DNA from: Pseudodesulfovibrio thermohalotolerans
Lineage (GTDB): Bacteria > Desulfobacterota > Desulfovibrionia > Desulfovibrionales > Desulfovibrionaceae
DNA length: 64,000 nucleotides
Direction of reading: 5' to 3'
Assembly: GCF_021353295.2 (NCBI RefSeq)
Contig: NZ_CP120635.1
Span: 1-64,000 of the forward strand
The notes below the pieces were generated by a model. The model saw nothing but the letters and a program-made list of their open reading frames with translations. It was not told the DNA's origin and did not search any database. The position numbers and the translations under genes were made by a program. Shown one piece after another: positions 8,854-17,778 of this stretch. Every line of letters starts with the position of its first letter. Position 1 is the stretch's first letter.

Positions 8854-9540
8854 TCAGGACGCGGTTTGCCTGAGCCGGTCGATCTTGTCTTGAAGGTATC
8901 TTTCCATGTCCCGTCGGTCCTTACGCAACCGAACGAGTTCGCTCTCCAGTATCTGAAGCTTGGCCTTGATATCCGAAGTGTCAAAGGTCAGCTTGAGAGC
9001 CATTTCCTCGATCTCCGCATCCTTTTCCTCCAGGGCCTTTGTCTGCTCGGCGATCTCCTCGGGCAAGACGGCCGGACCGGACGGCAACTGCTTGATGCGC
9101 TTCTGGCTGCGGGCGAGAAGCACAAAAGCGGTCTTGAGCTTGTGGATGTCTTCCTGCTGCCGCTCGATGGTCGCCTTCTGGTCCGCGATGACCTCCATGC
9201 AGGAAGTGACGCGGGAAAGGACATCGTTGAAGGTGGACGCAAGATCGCCGAACCCGTCCATGGACGCGACGGAATGTCCCGCGGCCGGCCGGTGGGTGTC
9301 CACCTCTATGGTCCGGGGAAACTCGCTGTGCAGCCTGTCGTCGATCTCGCTGGTAACCAGACCGTCGCCGTAAAGTCGGGAAATACGCTCGAAGACCACC
9401 ACGGAATCCTCCGGGTACTTGGTCACGCGTCCGACCTTCCGGCCCCCGAGAAAATCCTTGAACAAAGCGGCGTAACGGCGCGCGGTCGGGGCGGGGATGC
9501 GGGTGAGTTTGGCTATCTCAGCCACGGAAAGCCAATTCAT
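8854..9540 (-). CDS. MerR-like helix-turn-helix protein with coiled-coil tail
   Basis: The first 70 residues or so form a MerR-type winged helix (SVAEIAKLTRIPAPTARRYA). There follows a variable stretch and then about 120 residues of heptad-like coiled coil rich in Glu, Lys and Leu. There is no effector domain with cysteines, so it is probably a structural or nucleoid-type DNA binder or a regulator that multimerises. It is 228 residues long. It opens the operon leading into the lipoprotein and coaBC. Confidence 0.7.
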   Translation of the reverse strand: MNWLSVAEIAKLTRIPAPTARRYAALFKDFLGGRKVGRVTKYPEDSVVVFERISRLYGDGLVTSEIDDRLHSEFPRTIEVDTHRPAAGHSVASMDGFGDLASTFNDVLSRVTSCMEVIADQKATIERQQEDIHKLKTAFVLLARSQKRIKQLPSGPAVLPEEIAEQTKALEEKDAEIEEMALKLTFDTSDIKAKLQILESELVRLRKDRRDMERYLQDKIDRLRQTAS

Positions 9541-9698
9541 GGCTATGAAATACCATGATTACGGCCAAGATCAAGCCCCTGCCGCCTAAAGACGTCTTTA
9601 GCGCATAGTCGCTCGATATCATTGAAAAAGAAAAAGATTCCGTTGAAATTCGAGGTGTTGTACAAAACGAAACGCACAAGGAGATTGGACATATATTT

Positions 9699-10781
9699 AT
9701 GGAAATACCCGAAGATTACCGGCTGTCGAGCTACGATTACGACCTGCCGGAAGACCGCATAGCCCAGGAACCGGCCAAGCAGCGCGACGGCTCAAGGCTC
9801 CTGGTTCTGGACCGCAAGGACCGCTCGTTAACCCCGACACGTTTCACGGACCTGCTCGACTTTCTCCCGAAAGACTGTCTGCTCGTGGCCAACAACTCCC
9901 GCGTCATCCCGGCACGCGTGTTCGGCCACAAAGCCACCGGCGGGCAGGTGGAGTTTCTGCTGCTCACGCCGCTGCCGCTGATGAAGGCGGTGGAGGAGGG
10001 CGGCTGGTTCATGGCCGAGGCAGAAGGACTGCTGCGCGCCTCCAAAGGTCCCAAGCCCGGAACGATCGTTTCCTTTTCCGACGACTTTCATCTGACCGCC
10101 GTGGAGGCGAGCGAATTCGGCCGCTGGAAGGTGGAACTGCGCTGGAAGGGCGACCTCAAGGCGCTGTTCGACGCCCTCGGCCATCTGCCTCTGCCTCCCT
10201 ACATCAAGCGTCCGGACGGCAAGGCTGACCGGGAGCGGTATCAGACCACGTACTCGGACACGTCCAGGACGGGGTCCGTGGCCGCACCCACGGCCGGACT
10301 GCACTTCACCCCCGAACTGCGCGAACAGATCAGGGCCCGAGGCATTGAATGGGCCGAAGTGACCCTGTACGTCGGCTACGGCACCTTCAGCCCGGTCCGG
10401 TGCCCGGACATCCGCGACCACCGGATGCACGCCGAATACATCGAGGTTTCGGACGCCACGGCCGAGGCCGTGCGCCGGGCCAAGGCCGAAGGACGTCCCG
10501 TCATCGCGGTGGGCACGACCAGTGCCCGCACACTGGAGGGAATGCTCCGCGAGGCCGGATCAATCCGCCCGTTCCACGGAGAAACTGATATTTTCATATC
10601 GCCGGGCTATACTTTCGGTGTGGTCGACGGTATCCTCACAAACTTCCATTTGCCAGAATCGTCGCTCATCATTATGATCTCGGCTCTTGCTGGTAGAAAA
10701 ACCATTCTGGATGCATACGCGTTCGCCCTGGAAAACAACTTCCGTTTCTTCTCCTATGGGGATGCGATGCTCATCCTATAA
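9699..10781 (+). CDS. queA: S-adenosylmethionine:tRNA ribosyltransferase-isomerase
   Basis: This 360-residue enzyme transfers and isomerises the ribosyl part of SAM onto preQ1 in tRNA, making epoxyqueuosine. It shows the family start (SSYDYDLPEDRIAQEP), LLVANNSRVIPARVFG, VAAPTAGLHFTPEL and NFHLPESSLIIMISALAG near the C-terminus. The length is standard. A ribosome binding site (AAGGAG) lies 15 bases upstream, farther than usual. Confidence 0.96.
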   Translation: MEIPEDYRLSSYDYDLPEDRIAQEPAKQRDGSRLLVLDRKDRSLTPTRFTDLLDFLPKDCLLVANNSRVIPARVFGHKATGGQVEFLLLTPLPLMKAVEEGGWFMAEAEGLLRASKGPKPGTIVSFSDDFHLTAVEASEFGRWKVELRWKGDLKALFDALGHLPLPPYIKRPDGKADRERYQTTYSDTSRTGSVAAPTAGLHFTPELREQIRARGIEWAEVTLYVGYGTFSPVRCPDIRDHRMHAEYIEVSDATAEAVRRAKAEGRPVIAVGTTSARTLEGMLREAGSIRPFHGETDIFISPGYTFGVVDGILTNFHLPESSLIIMISALAGRKTILDAYAFALENNFRFFSYGDAMLIL

Positions 10782-10823
10782 CTACGGCAACATTTTGTTA
10801 TTATTAACAGAACTGGAGTAAAC

Positions 10824-11057
10824 ATGTCTCGAATTGAGGTCCAGGAAGATCGGTGCAAAGGGTGTCTGCTCTGTACCACCGTCTGTCCCGTTGACATCAT
10901 CGTCCAGTCTGACCGGTTCAACGTCAGCGGCTACAAGGTCGCCGAGGTGCCCGAGGCCGACAAGGACAAATGTACCGGCTGCGCATCCTGCGCCCAGATC
11001 TGCCCCGACGTGGCGATCAAAGTGTACAGGACCCCAAAGAAAAAAGGGGGAAAGTAG
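10824..11057 (+). CDS. 2-oxoacid:ferredoxin oxidoreductase, ferredoxin (delta) subunit
   Basis: The 77-residue ferredoxin has two CxxCxxCxxxCP clusters (CKGCLLCTTVCP and CTGCASCAQICP), each able to hold a [4Fe-4S] centre. It is the first gene of a four-gene operon (delta, alpha, beta, gamma) and would carry electrons from the thiamine-diphosphate site to free ferredoxin. GGAG precedes the ATG. Confidence 0.92.
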   Translation: MSRIEVQEDRCKGCLLCTTVCPVDIIVQSDRFNVSGYKVAEVPEADKDKCTGCASCAQICPDVAIKVYRTPKKKGGK

Positions 11058-11058
11058 C

Positions 11059-12129
11059 ATGAGCAAGACATCCGAACGCATCTTCGTCAAGGGTAACGAA
11101 GCCATTGCACGCGGCGCTCTGGCCGCAAAGTGCAAATGTTTCTTCGGCTACCCCATCACCCCCCAGAACGACATTCCCGAGTTCATGTCCTCGGCCATCA
11201 TCAAGGCCGGAGGCGACTTCGTCCAGGCCGAGTCCGAAGTGGCCGCGGCCAACATGCTGCTCGGCGCCGGCGCAACCGGCGTCAGGGCCATGACCTCCAG
11301 TTCCTCGCCCGGCATCGCCCTCAAGCAGGAGGCCATCTCCTACATGGCGGGCAGTGAAATCCCGGCGGTCGTGGTCAACATGACGCGCGGCGGGCCAGGC
11401 CTGGGCGACATCGGTCCGTCCCAGGGCGACTATTACCAGTCCACCCGAGGCGGCGGGCACGGCGACTACCGCCACTTCACCCTCGCTCCCGGCACTGTGC
11501 AGGAAGCCTACGACCTGACCATCCGCGCCTTCGACATCGCCTACGAACAACGTACCCCGGTGCTCATTCTGGGCGACGCCATTCTCGGCCAGATGAAGGA
11601 ACCCATCGTTCCCTGGGAACCCGAGAACATCGACGACAACGCGGGCCGCGACTGGGCCATCAACGGACGCACCGACGGCCGTGAGAAACGGCTCATCAAG
11701 TCCCTCTTCCTCGAAGAAGGCGCTCTGGCCGGTCAGAACAAGAAACTCCAGGCGAAATACGACTCCTGGAAGGGCATGACCGAGGCCGAACAGTTCGAGA
11801 CCGAAGACGCGGACCTGATCATCTGCGCCTACGGCTCCATCGGCCGCATCGCCAAGTCCGCGGTGCGCAAGTTCCGCAAGGAAGGCAAAAAGGTCGGCCT
11901 GTTCCGGCCCATCACCCTGTACCCGTTCCCGAAAAAGGAACTCAAGGCGCTGGCAGAGCAGGGCAAGCGGTTCCTGACCATCGAACACAACCTGGGACAG
12001 ATGATCGACGACGTCCGCCTGGCCATCAGGACCATCGCCGACTCCGACTTCTACCCCGTCTACCCCGGCAACCTGCCCACCCCGGATGAGCTGGAGGAGC
12101 CGATCCTCAACTGCCTGGAGGGTAAATAA
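11059..12129 (+). CDS. vorB: 2-oxoacid:ferredoxin oxidoreductase alpha subunit (VorB/KorA type)
   Basis: This 356-residue alpha subunit belongs to the four-subunit enzymes that oxidatively decarboxylate 2-oxoacids to acyl-CoA and reduce ferredoxin. The segments GYPITPQNDIPE, ESEVAAANMLLGA and SSSSPGIALKQEAISYMAG are typical. Sequence resembles proteins annotated as 3-methyl-2-oxobutanoate or 2-oxoglutarate oxidoreductase, and the substrate cannot be decided here. The ATG at 11059 lies one base after the ferredoxin stop codon; the open frame upstream is only a shadow of the ferredoxin gene. Confidence 0.92.
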   Translation: MSKTSERIFVKGNEAIARGALAAKCKCFFGYPITPQNDIPEFMSSAIIKAGGDFVQAESEVAAANMLLGAGATGVRAMTSSSSPGIALKQEAISYMAGSEIPAVVVNMTRGGPGLGDIGPSQGDYYQSTRGGGHGDYRHFTLAPGTVQEAYDLTIRAFDIAYEQRTPVLILGDAILGQMKEPIVPWEPENIDDNAGRDWAINGRTDGREKRLIKSLFLEEGALAGQNKKLQAKYDSWKGMTEAEQFETEDADLIICAYGSIGRIAKSAVRKFRKEGKKVGLFRPITLYPFPKKELKALAEQGKRFLTIEHNLGQMIDDVRLAIRTIADSDFYPVYPGNLPTPDELEEPILNCLEGK

Positions 12130-12900
12130 ATGACCGAAATGAAAGAAAAACTGGTCTTTGACAGGCCCGAAAGCGTCATCGACCGGCCCACCCATTACTG
12201 CCCGGGCTGCCACCACGGCATCGCCCACCGGCTCATCGGCGAACTGCTCGATGAGATGAACCTGGCGGAAAACACCCTCCTGGTCACCTCCATCGGCTGC
12301 TCCGTCTTCCTCTACAACTACCTCAACGTGGATGCAGTGGAAGCGCCGCACGGCCGCGCTCCGGCAGTGGCCACCGGCGTGAAACGCTCCCGGCCCGACA
12401 AATTCGTCTTCACCTACCAGGGCGACGGCGACCTCGCCTCCATCGGCATGGCCGAGATCATGCACGCCGCCAACCGTGGTGAGAAGATGTGCGTCGTCTT
12501 CGTCAACAACACCGTCTACGGCATGACCGGCGGCCAGATGGCCCCGACCACCATGATCGGACAGGTGACGACGACCACCCCGGCCGGACGCTGCCAGACC
12601 CACGAGGGCGCGCCCATCCGCATGACCGAGATCATCGCCTCCCTGGGCGGCGTGGCCTTTGCCGCGCGCGGCGCGCTCAACAACGTGGCCAATATCAAAA
12701 AATCCAAGAAATACCTGAAAAAGGCGTTCGATTTCCAGCTCAACAACACCGGCTTCGGGTTCGTCGAGCTGCTCTCCGGCTGCCCGACCAACTGGAAAAT
12801 GACCCCGCTCCAGGCCAACGAGCGCATCGAAAAGGAAATGATCCCTTACTTCCCCTTGGGCATATACAAAGACGTGTCCGAGGAAGGAGGTGTCTGCTAA
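12130..12900 (+). CDS. 2-oxoacid:ferredoxin oxidoreductase beta subunit (thiamine-diphosphate binding)
   Basis: The 256-residue beta subunit carries the cofactor site. HYCPGCHHGI near the N-terminus supplies [4Fe-4S] or cofactor ligands. GDGDLASIG followed about 25 residues later by NNTVYGMTGGQ is the thiamine-diphosphate/Mg motif. It starts directly after the alpha stop codon with GGAGGG in the alpha coding end as ribosome binding site. Confidence 0.94.
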   Translation: MTEMKEKLVFDRPESVIDRPTHYCPGCHHGIAHRLIGELLDEMNLAENTLLVTSIGCSVFLYNYLNVDAVEAPHGRAPAVATGVKRSRPDKFVFTYQGDGDLASIGMAEIMHAANRGEKMCVVFVNNTVYGMTGGQMAPTTMIGQVTTTTPAGRCQTHEGAPIRMTEIIASLGGVAFAARGALNNVANIKKSKKYLKKAFDFQLNNTGFGFVELLSGCPTNWKMTPLQANERIEKEMIPYFPLGIYKDVSEEGGVC

Positions 12901-13442
12901 TGCGCTACATTGATTCCATCATCGCGGGCTTCGGAGGCCAGGGCGTCATGCTCATAGGCAACCTGCTCGCCTATGCGGGCATGAAGGACGGCCTCAACGT
13001 CACCTACATCCCGGTCTACGGCCCCGAGATGCGCGGCGGCACCGCAAACTGCACCGTGGTGCTCTCCCAGGAGGATATCGGGTCTCCCATCATCCTTCGG
13101 CCCAAATCCCTCATCGCCATGAACCGGCCGTCCCTGGACAAGTTCCAGTCGCGCGTGCAGGACGGCGGCATCCATATCATCAACTCCTCCCTCATCGACA
13201 TGGAGCTGGCCGATACGGAACGCCTCAAATGCTACGACGTGCCGTGCAACGAAATCGCCGACGAACTGGGCAACACCCGCATGGCCAACATGGTCGCCAT
13301 CGGCGCCTTCGTGCAGGCTTCGGGAATCATCCCCCTCGACGCCGTCATCGGCTCCCTGGAGAACGTCATCTCCCCGCGCTACCACAAACTCATCCCGGCC
13401 AACGCAAAAGCCATCGAGGCCGGCGCCAAGCACGTCGCCTAG
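12900..13442 (+). CDS. 2-oxoacid:ferredoxin oxidoreductase gamma subunit
   Basis: This 180-residue gamma subunit has GFGGQGVMLIGNLLAYAG and PVYGPEMRGGTANC, both standard for the family. Its start overlaps the beta stop codon (TAATG), so translation is coupled. The operon ends with a strong terminator 25 bp later. Confidence 0.94.
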   Translation: MRYIDSIIAGFGGQGVMLIGNLLAYAGMKDGLNVTYIPVYGPEMRGGTANCTVVLSQEDIGSPIILRPKSLIAMNRPSLDKFQSRVQDGGIHIINSSLIDMELADTERLKCYDVPCNEIADELGNTRMANMVAIGAFVQASGIIPLDAVIGSLENVISPRYHKLIPANAKAIEAGAKHVA

Positions 13443-13466
13443 ATACGCGAATAGCCATTCACTCTA

Positions 13467-13499
13467 AAAGGCCCTGCCGTAACGGCAGGGCCTTTTTTT
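13467..13499 (+). terminator. Rho-independent terminator of the 2-oxoacid oxidoreductase operon
   Basis: A ten-base stem (GGCCCTGCCG/CGGCAGGGCC) with a TAA loop is followed by seven T residues. Confidence 0.95.
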
Positions 13500-13827
13500 G
13501 ACCGTCGGCCAAAACGCAGTTGGCGAAAAAGCGATGACTTGCCGAAATAAAGCGCATGGCGTTGAGCAATATTCAAACATCATGTATATCATTATATGTA
13601 CACCTTCTATGGTTAAGCCGAATCAGATATGATGGGGTTGTTTGCAATCCCTGTCCAAGGCGGAATGGCAGCCTCTATTGGATTTTAGGGCCAGTTCCAT
13701 GCGCATATTCCGCACAGGCTGAGCCGGATACACGTAGTTTGGATTTTTTTGGTCCCGGGGCTCATCGTAGAAGGCGTCGGGGGAATTGTTGGAAAGACAA
13801 GATCAATGACAAAAGTAAGGAGCCGAA
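13500..13827 (+). other. Intergenic stretch without a supported gene
   Basis: This 328-bp stretch is AT-richer than its surroundings. It presumably holds the promoter of the secreted protein gene that follows. No open frame has both a start signal and recognisable content. Confidence 0.5.
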
Positions 13828-14274
13828 ATGAGATACGTTCTGTTTTTTTTCTTGGCCATACTGAGCTTCGCATCGAGCGCAATGGCTGAGGACGAGCCGA
13901 TCACCGCTACGGAGATCGTCCAGCGTGAAAAGAAGATGTGTACTGATTTTAATGATGGGAAATTTCACACCACCGAGCAAACCATTACACTGTACGACTT
14001 CACCGGCGACGGTCGCCCTGAGACTATTGTGGATGCGTCGCAATTCTCCTGCTCGACATCCGCCACCATGTGGGGCGGCACCGGCGGCACCTTATTGTGG
14101 GTGGTTGTGGACGGAAAACCGTACGAGTTTATTGCTCACAGATGGAAAGTCGTGGACATGGACGGAACCAATGTTCTTTTGCTGGCGGTCCATCCTTCGC
14201 AATGCAGCGACAATATAGTTCCCTGCTACCGCGCTTATGTCTGGAGCAACGGGGCATTCCATACAACGCGCTGA
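13828..14274 (+). CDS. Hypothetical secreted protein
   Basis: The 148-residue product starts with a clear Sec signal peptide cleaved after SAMA at about residue 21. The mature part has four cysteines, a DFTGDGRPE segment and a Gly-rich GGTGG stretch. I do not recognise the family. AAGGAG is seven bases before the ATG. Lower GC than its neighbours and its isolation between long gene-free stretches suggest a recently gained gene. Confidence 0.65.
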   Translation: MRYVLFFFLAILSFASSAMAEDEPITATEIVQREKKMCTDFNDGKFHTTEQTITLYDFTGDGRPETIVDASQFSCSTSATMWGGTGGTLLWVVVDGKPYEFIAHRWKVVDMDGTNVLLLAVHPSQCSDNIVPCYRAYVWSNGAFHTTR

Positions 14275-14651
14275 TTGGAGCGCACTATAGGCACACACTC
14301 GAAATTCTCCGGTTTTACCACCCCAAAAGGGGCTCATCGTTTAAGCGTACTTTTCCATAACGGGATGTGGACTTCTCTTGTCATGACGCCGTCAGACGCA
14401 TCCTTTGCCGCGCATCAGCCCGGAGCGAAGCGGACGGCTCTGCGGAGCCAGCGCGGCTTGGCATTCCTGTGACCCCGCATCACTTGGCCCCAGCAAGTTC
14501 CGACGCACGCGCTCTCATGGATTTCGTTCTCCCAAAGTACGCATGTTGTGGATGCACCGGATTTTGTGAGCGCCCCCATCTCCCTTCCCAATCTTTTTGT
14601 AGTCCCTTCGCGAAAGAGGAGGGTGACAAATAATTTTCAAAACTCAAACAA

Positions 14652-14683
14652 AGAAAGGCTGCCCCTCTTGGGACAGCCTTTCT
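14652..14683 (-). terminator. Probable terminator downstream of DUF39 gene
   Basis: Arms AGAAAGGCTG and CAGCCTTTCT enclose a GC-rich top. On the minus strand the stem is followed by a T-rich run (TTGTTTGAGTTTTG). Confidence 0.65.
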
Positions 14684-14737
14684 AAATTGCACTGTGCGCA
14701 CCGGCCGAAGGCACACAAAAATTTCTGGAAGGAAAGT

Positions 14738-14775
14738 CCAGAGGGGAAACCTTTTTCAAGAGGTTTCCCCTCTGG
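14738..14775 (-). terminator. Hairpin directly after the DUF39 gene
   Basis: Fourteen-base perfect arms (CCAGAGGGGAAACC/GGTTTCCCCTCTGG) surround a ten-base loop, 18 bp after the stop codon. It is accompanied by a GCCGCCGGAGGC module that resembles dispersed intergenic repeats I recall from Desulfovibrio genomes. Confidence 0.7.
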
Positions 14776-14793
14776 CCGCCGGAGGCATTCTTC

Positions 14794-15963
14794 TTAATAA
14801 CTGGGGATATCGTCCTGCTTTTCGGTCAGCAGGAATTCTCCCTTGAGTATCCATTCCTTGAGCTTGTCGGCCACTTCCAGGGACATGGAGTGGGACGTAA
14901 CGGGCACGGTAGAGGTTTTCTTCTCGTTGACCGTTACTTCGCCGCTGCGCAGTTCCTCGAAGGTGACGCGGGTAACCTCGCGGGGGATGCCGTTGGGATA
15001 GTCGTAGCCGTAATCCTTGACCGGCATGGAGATGTCCGCATTGGACACCCCGGTGAACCAGGCCATTTCCTCGTTGAGCATGGGGATGGGAATGCCCACG
15101 CCGAGCGCCAGGGACACGCCGTACCCGATGATGGACTGGGCGCGCACGTAGCGGGCCTCCATCTTCTTGAAATCGCCCTTGAGCATCAGGGTGCCGGAAC
15201 CGCTCTCGGGGATGCCGCGCTCGTTGCGCTTGGGCTTCTGGACGTGCTGCGTACCTTCGCCGATGACGTAGCCTATGCCGCCGCCCAGGAAGATTCTCGT
15301 GCCCATGCCGATGGTCTTCAGGTACGGGTCGTTGAAGAGCGGGGAGAGTTCGCCTGCGGTGGCGTAGTTCACGTTCGAGGCGTTCGCCTTGAGCGGCCCC
15401 ATGTACGTGTAGATGGTCCGGTTGGTCAGGTTCACGGCCGCGTTGTAATTCTGATAGCAGTTGCGCGGGTTGAGCATGACCGCATTGGGCAGGTCGGCAA
15501 GGGTGATGTCCTTGTCCAGCTCGCGCCGGGGGTAGCAGTCCGTGCCGTAGGCCTCGGCCCGCAGATGCACGGCCTTGCCGCGCAGCAAATCCTCCATGAC
15601 GTGCGCTCCGCCATAGGCGAAGCGTCCGGGGTGGACTTTGTTCAACGGATCGTCCTCAGCGGCCTCTGTGGCCCCGAGATACTCGTCCACGGCGGCCAGG
15701 CCGCTGTAACAGGGCACGTTGTTGAGCCACAGCCTGGAAACCTTCATGACCGGCGGCTGCTGGCCAATGTTGAAGATCAGCCCGGAGGAGCACATGGGGG
15801 AGAAGGTGCCGGTGGTGACGACGTCGACTTCCTGAGCGGCCTTGACCTTCCCTTCCTTCCTGACGATCTCGACCATCTCCTCGGCATTGACGACCACGGC
15901 CTTGCCCTGGCGAATGCGTTCGTTGATCTCGCTGACCGTCTTGTTCACTTTGAATTCTGCCAT
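14794..15963 (-). CDS. DUF39 homocysteine biosynthesis protein
   Basis: This protein of about 389 residues belongs to the DUF39 family, linked in methanogens and sulfate reducers to making homocysteine from aspartate semialdehyde and sulfide-level sulfur. Recognisable segments are TGTFSPMCSSG near the N-terminus, the Cys-containing LNPRNCYQNYN, and a Gly-rich IFLGGGIGYVIGEGTQH. No CBS or ferredoxin domain is fused, and the usual small iron-sulfur partner is not next to it. I chose the ATG at 15963 (AGGA upstream) over a longer frame to 15987. Confidence 0.88.
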   Translation of the reverse strand: MAEFKVNKTVSEINERIRQGKAVVVNAEEMVEIVRKEGKVKAAQEVDVVTTGTFSPMCSSGLIFNIGQQPPVMKVSRLWLNNVPCYSGLAAVDEYLGATEAAEDDPLNKVHPGRFAYGGAHVMEDLLRGKAVHLRAEAYGTDCYPRRELDKDITLADLPNAVMLNPRNCYQNYNAAVNLTNRTIYTYMGPLKANASNVNYATAGELSPLFNDPYLKTIGMGTRIFLGGGIGYVIGEGTQHVQKPKRNERGIPESGSGTLMLKGDFKKMEARYVRAQSIIGYGVSLALGVGIPIPMLNEEMAWFTGVSNADISMPVKDYGYDYPNGIPREVTRVTFEELRSGEVTVNEKKTSTVPVTSHSMSLEVADKLKEWILKGEFLLTEKQDDIPSY

Positions 15964-16046
15964 TTGTATCCTGCCTTCGCCCCTCACGCGAACAGCGTCG
16001 AAGGGTATTGTTCAGTGCTTGAAGTCAACCCCTTGTAATCCAAATT

Positions 16047-16332
16047 CGCCAGAAGGAAAACCGACTTGTTGAACTGCCCGCACGGGCGTCTGTTGATAAC
16101 TCTAAAATATGAGGAAAACTCCTTGTTTTCCTCATGTTATCAACAGATGCTCAATCAACGGTAGAAAACGACATTTCGAATACGTCAAATAAGGGAAAAA
16201 ATGGCGGAAAAGCTTGGCTTTCTGGCCATTTTGGAGTATAGAATCACATAAATTTCGGGAGTTTTTTTAGACTCGTTTACAAAATTTTAAAATACTTAAA
16301 ATTCAACTGGTTATAAACAACATTATCACATC
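16047..16332. other. Putative chromosomal replication origin (oriC) upstream of dnaA
   Basis: This AT-rich stretch lies between the DUF39 gene and dnaA. Two DnaA-box-like 9-mers TTATCAACA face each other at 16091-16099 (minus strand) and 16137-16145 (plus strand). They flank a nine-base hairpin GAGGAAAAC/GTTTTCCTC at 16111-16133. A further variant box TTATAAACA lies at 16311-16319. The run at about 16262-16307 is almost all A and T and could be the unwinding element. The location next to dnaA-dnaN-gyrB-gyrA and near parAB/parS supports the call. Confidence 0.7.
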
Positions 16333-17631
16333 GTGAAAGATTCACTACGGCAACATCTCCTCCAGACCTGCACGGACGAGGAATTGAAGCGCTGGTTCGA
16401 CCCGCTGTCCTTCGACTACTCCGAAGAAAACAAGCGGCTGACCGTTGGTTTTCCCCATGCTTTTTTCGCCAAATGGTTTGAGTCCGACGTTCAGGACAAG
16501 TTCGAGGCGCAGCTCAATTTGTTCCTGGGGAACGGCTATGTGGTCAGCTACAAGGACAGCGAAGCCGCCGAACGTCCGCGCGGGGTCCAGGTGGCCGACG
16601 TGGTCAAACGCATCGACTTCCCCTTCGGCCAGGAATTCACCTTCGACACCTTCTTGATAAACAAGAAGAACTACTTCCCCATCGCCTCGGCCAAGGAGGT
16701 GGCGAAACAGACGGGCTCACTGTTCAATCCGTTCATCATCTGCGGACCGGGAGGGTCGGGAAAGACCCATCTGCTCAAGTCCGTGGCCAACGAGATCAGC
16801 AAGAAGCACGACTATTCGACCATCTTCATGGGGTCCCTGGAGGAGTTGAACTCCCTGTATTCCATCAGGTTCAAGGGCGACCCGTTCAAGGCGCGCAACC
16901 ACCTGTTCGAATACAACTTCCTGTTCATCGACGACTTCCACAAGATCAAGGAACATCCGCATTTCCAGCAGGAGTTGGTGAACATATTCAACCACTTCTA
17001 CGACAACAAGAAGCAGATGGTCCTGGCCTGCCGGGAAAAGGTTACCAGTTACGATTTCCTTGACGACAACCTCCAGTCCCGTCTGGGCTGGGGGCTTATC
17101 GTCACCCTCAAGGAGCCGGATCTGGAAATCAGGGTCGGTTACATCCAGCGTCAGGCGCGGGCCAAGCGGCTGACCCTGACAAAGGAACAGGTGCTCACGC
17201 TGGCCCAGCGGTTCACGGACTTCCGCTACCTCCAGGGCATCCTGCTCAAGCTCTTCGCCTTCAAGGAGCTGGTCAAGCAGGACCTCTCGCAGAAAGACTT
17301 TGAACACATCCTGGCCAACACCGAGGAAAAGACCACGGACGACCTGACGCCCAAGAAGATACTCAGCGTGGTGGCCGAGCATTTCAGTGTCCACGTGAAG
17401 GACCTTACGGGCACAAAACGGCACCAGCACATAGCTCACGCCCGTCAGGTGGCCATGTTCCTTTGCCGCCAGATGTTGAACACATCCTACCCGGCGCTGG
17501 GCAGGGCCTTCGGCGGAAAGGATCACTCGACGGTCTTGTACTCGGTCAAAAAAATCGATCAATTACAGGAAGATGACTTCGAATTGAAACAACTGTTGAA
17601 AACGTTGAAGAATAAATGTCGCATGTCGTGA
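16333..17631 (+). CDS. dnaA: Chromosomal replication initiator DnaA
   Basis: This 432-residue AAA+ initiator binds DnaA boxes at oriC and opens the origin. Domain I occupies the first 80 residues or so. Walker A GPGGSGKT is at 138-145 and Walker B FLFIDD follows at about 197-202. The C-terminal domain IV carries the DnaA signature region (LTGTKRHQHIAHARQVAM) and GRAFGGKDHSTV. The linker domain II is short. The start is GTG without a strong ribosome binding site, but the N-terminus is conserved from there. Confidence 0.96.
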   Translation: MKDSLRQHLLQTCTDEELKRWFDPLSFDYSEENKRLTVGFPHAFFAKWFESDVQDKFEAQLNLFLGNGYVVSYKDSEAAERPRGVQVADVVKRIDFPFGQEFTFDTFLINKKNYFPIASAKEVAKQTGSLFNPFIICGPGGSGKTHLLKSVANEISKKHDYSTIFMGSLEELNSLYSIRFKGDPFKARNHLFEYNFLFIDDFHKIKEHPHFQQELVNIFNHFYDNKKQMVLACREKVTSYDFLDDNLQSRLGWGLIVTLKEPDLEIRVGYIQRQARAKRLTLTKEQVLTLAQRFTDFRYLQGILLKLFAFKELVKQDLSQKDFEHILANTEEKTTDDLTPKKILSVVAEHFSVHVKDLTGTKRHQHIAHARQVAMFLCRQMLNTSYPALGRAFGGKDHSTVLYSVKKIDQLQEDDFELKQLLKTLKNKCRMS

Positions 17632-17778
17632 TCTTTTTCGAAAAGAACCGATTCACGCACTTTCGGTTCGCAAAAGATGACAAATAGTGTGCATAAAAAA
17701 ATCAATGAAAATAAAGGTTTGATTCCAAAAGGAACAAAGGAACCGAGCTAATAAATCTCAATCAAGGAGATATTTTTT

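Larger units (their letters stand above)
14275..14793. other. Gene-free stretch with two hairpins
   Basis: I find no supported gene in these 519 bases. The left 370 bp show only short frames without start signals. The right part holds two inverted repeats, listed separately, downstream of the DUF39 gene on the minus strand. Confidence 0.5.

Noticed and set aside
10834..11058. 75-codon extension of the 2-oxoacid oxidoreductase alpha subunit
   Set aside because: It overlaps the ferredoxin gene in another frame, and the product is a Ser/Pro/Arg-rich shadow without similarity.
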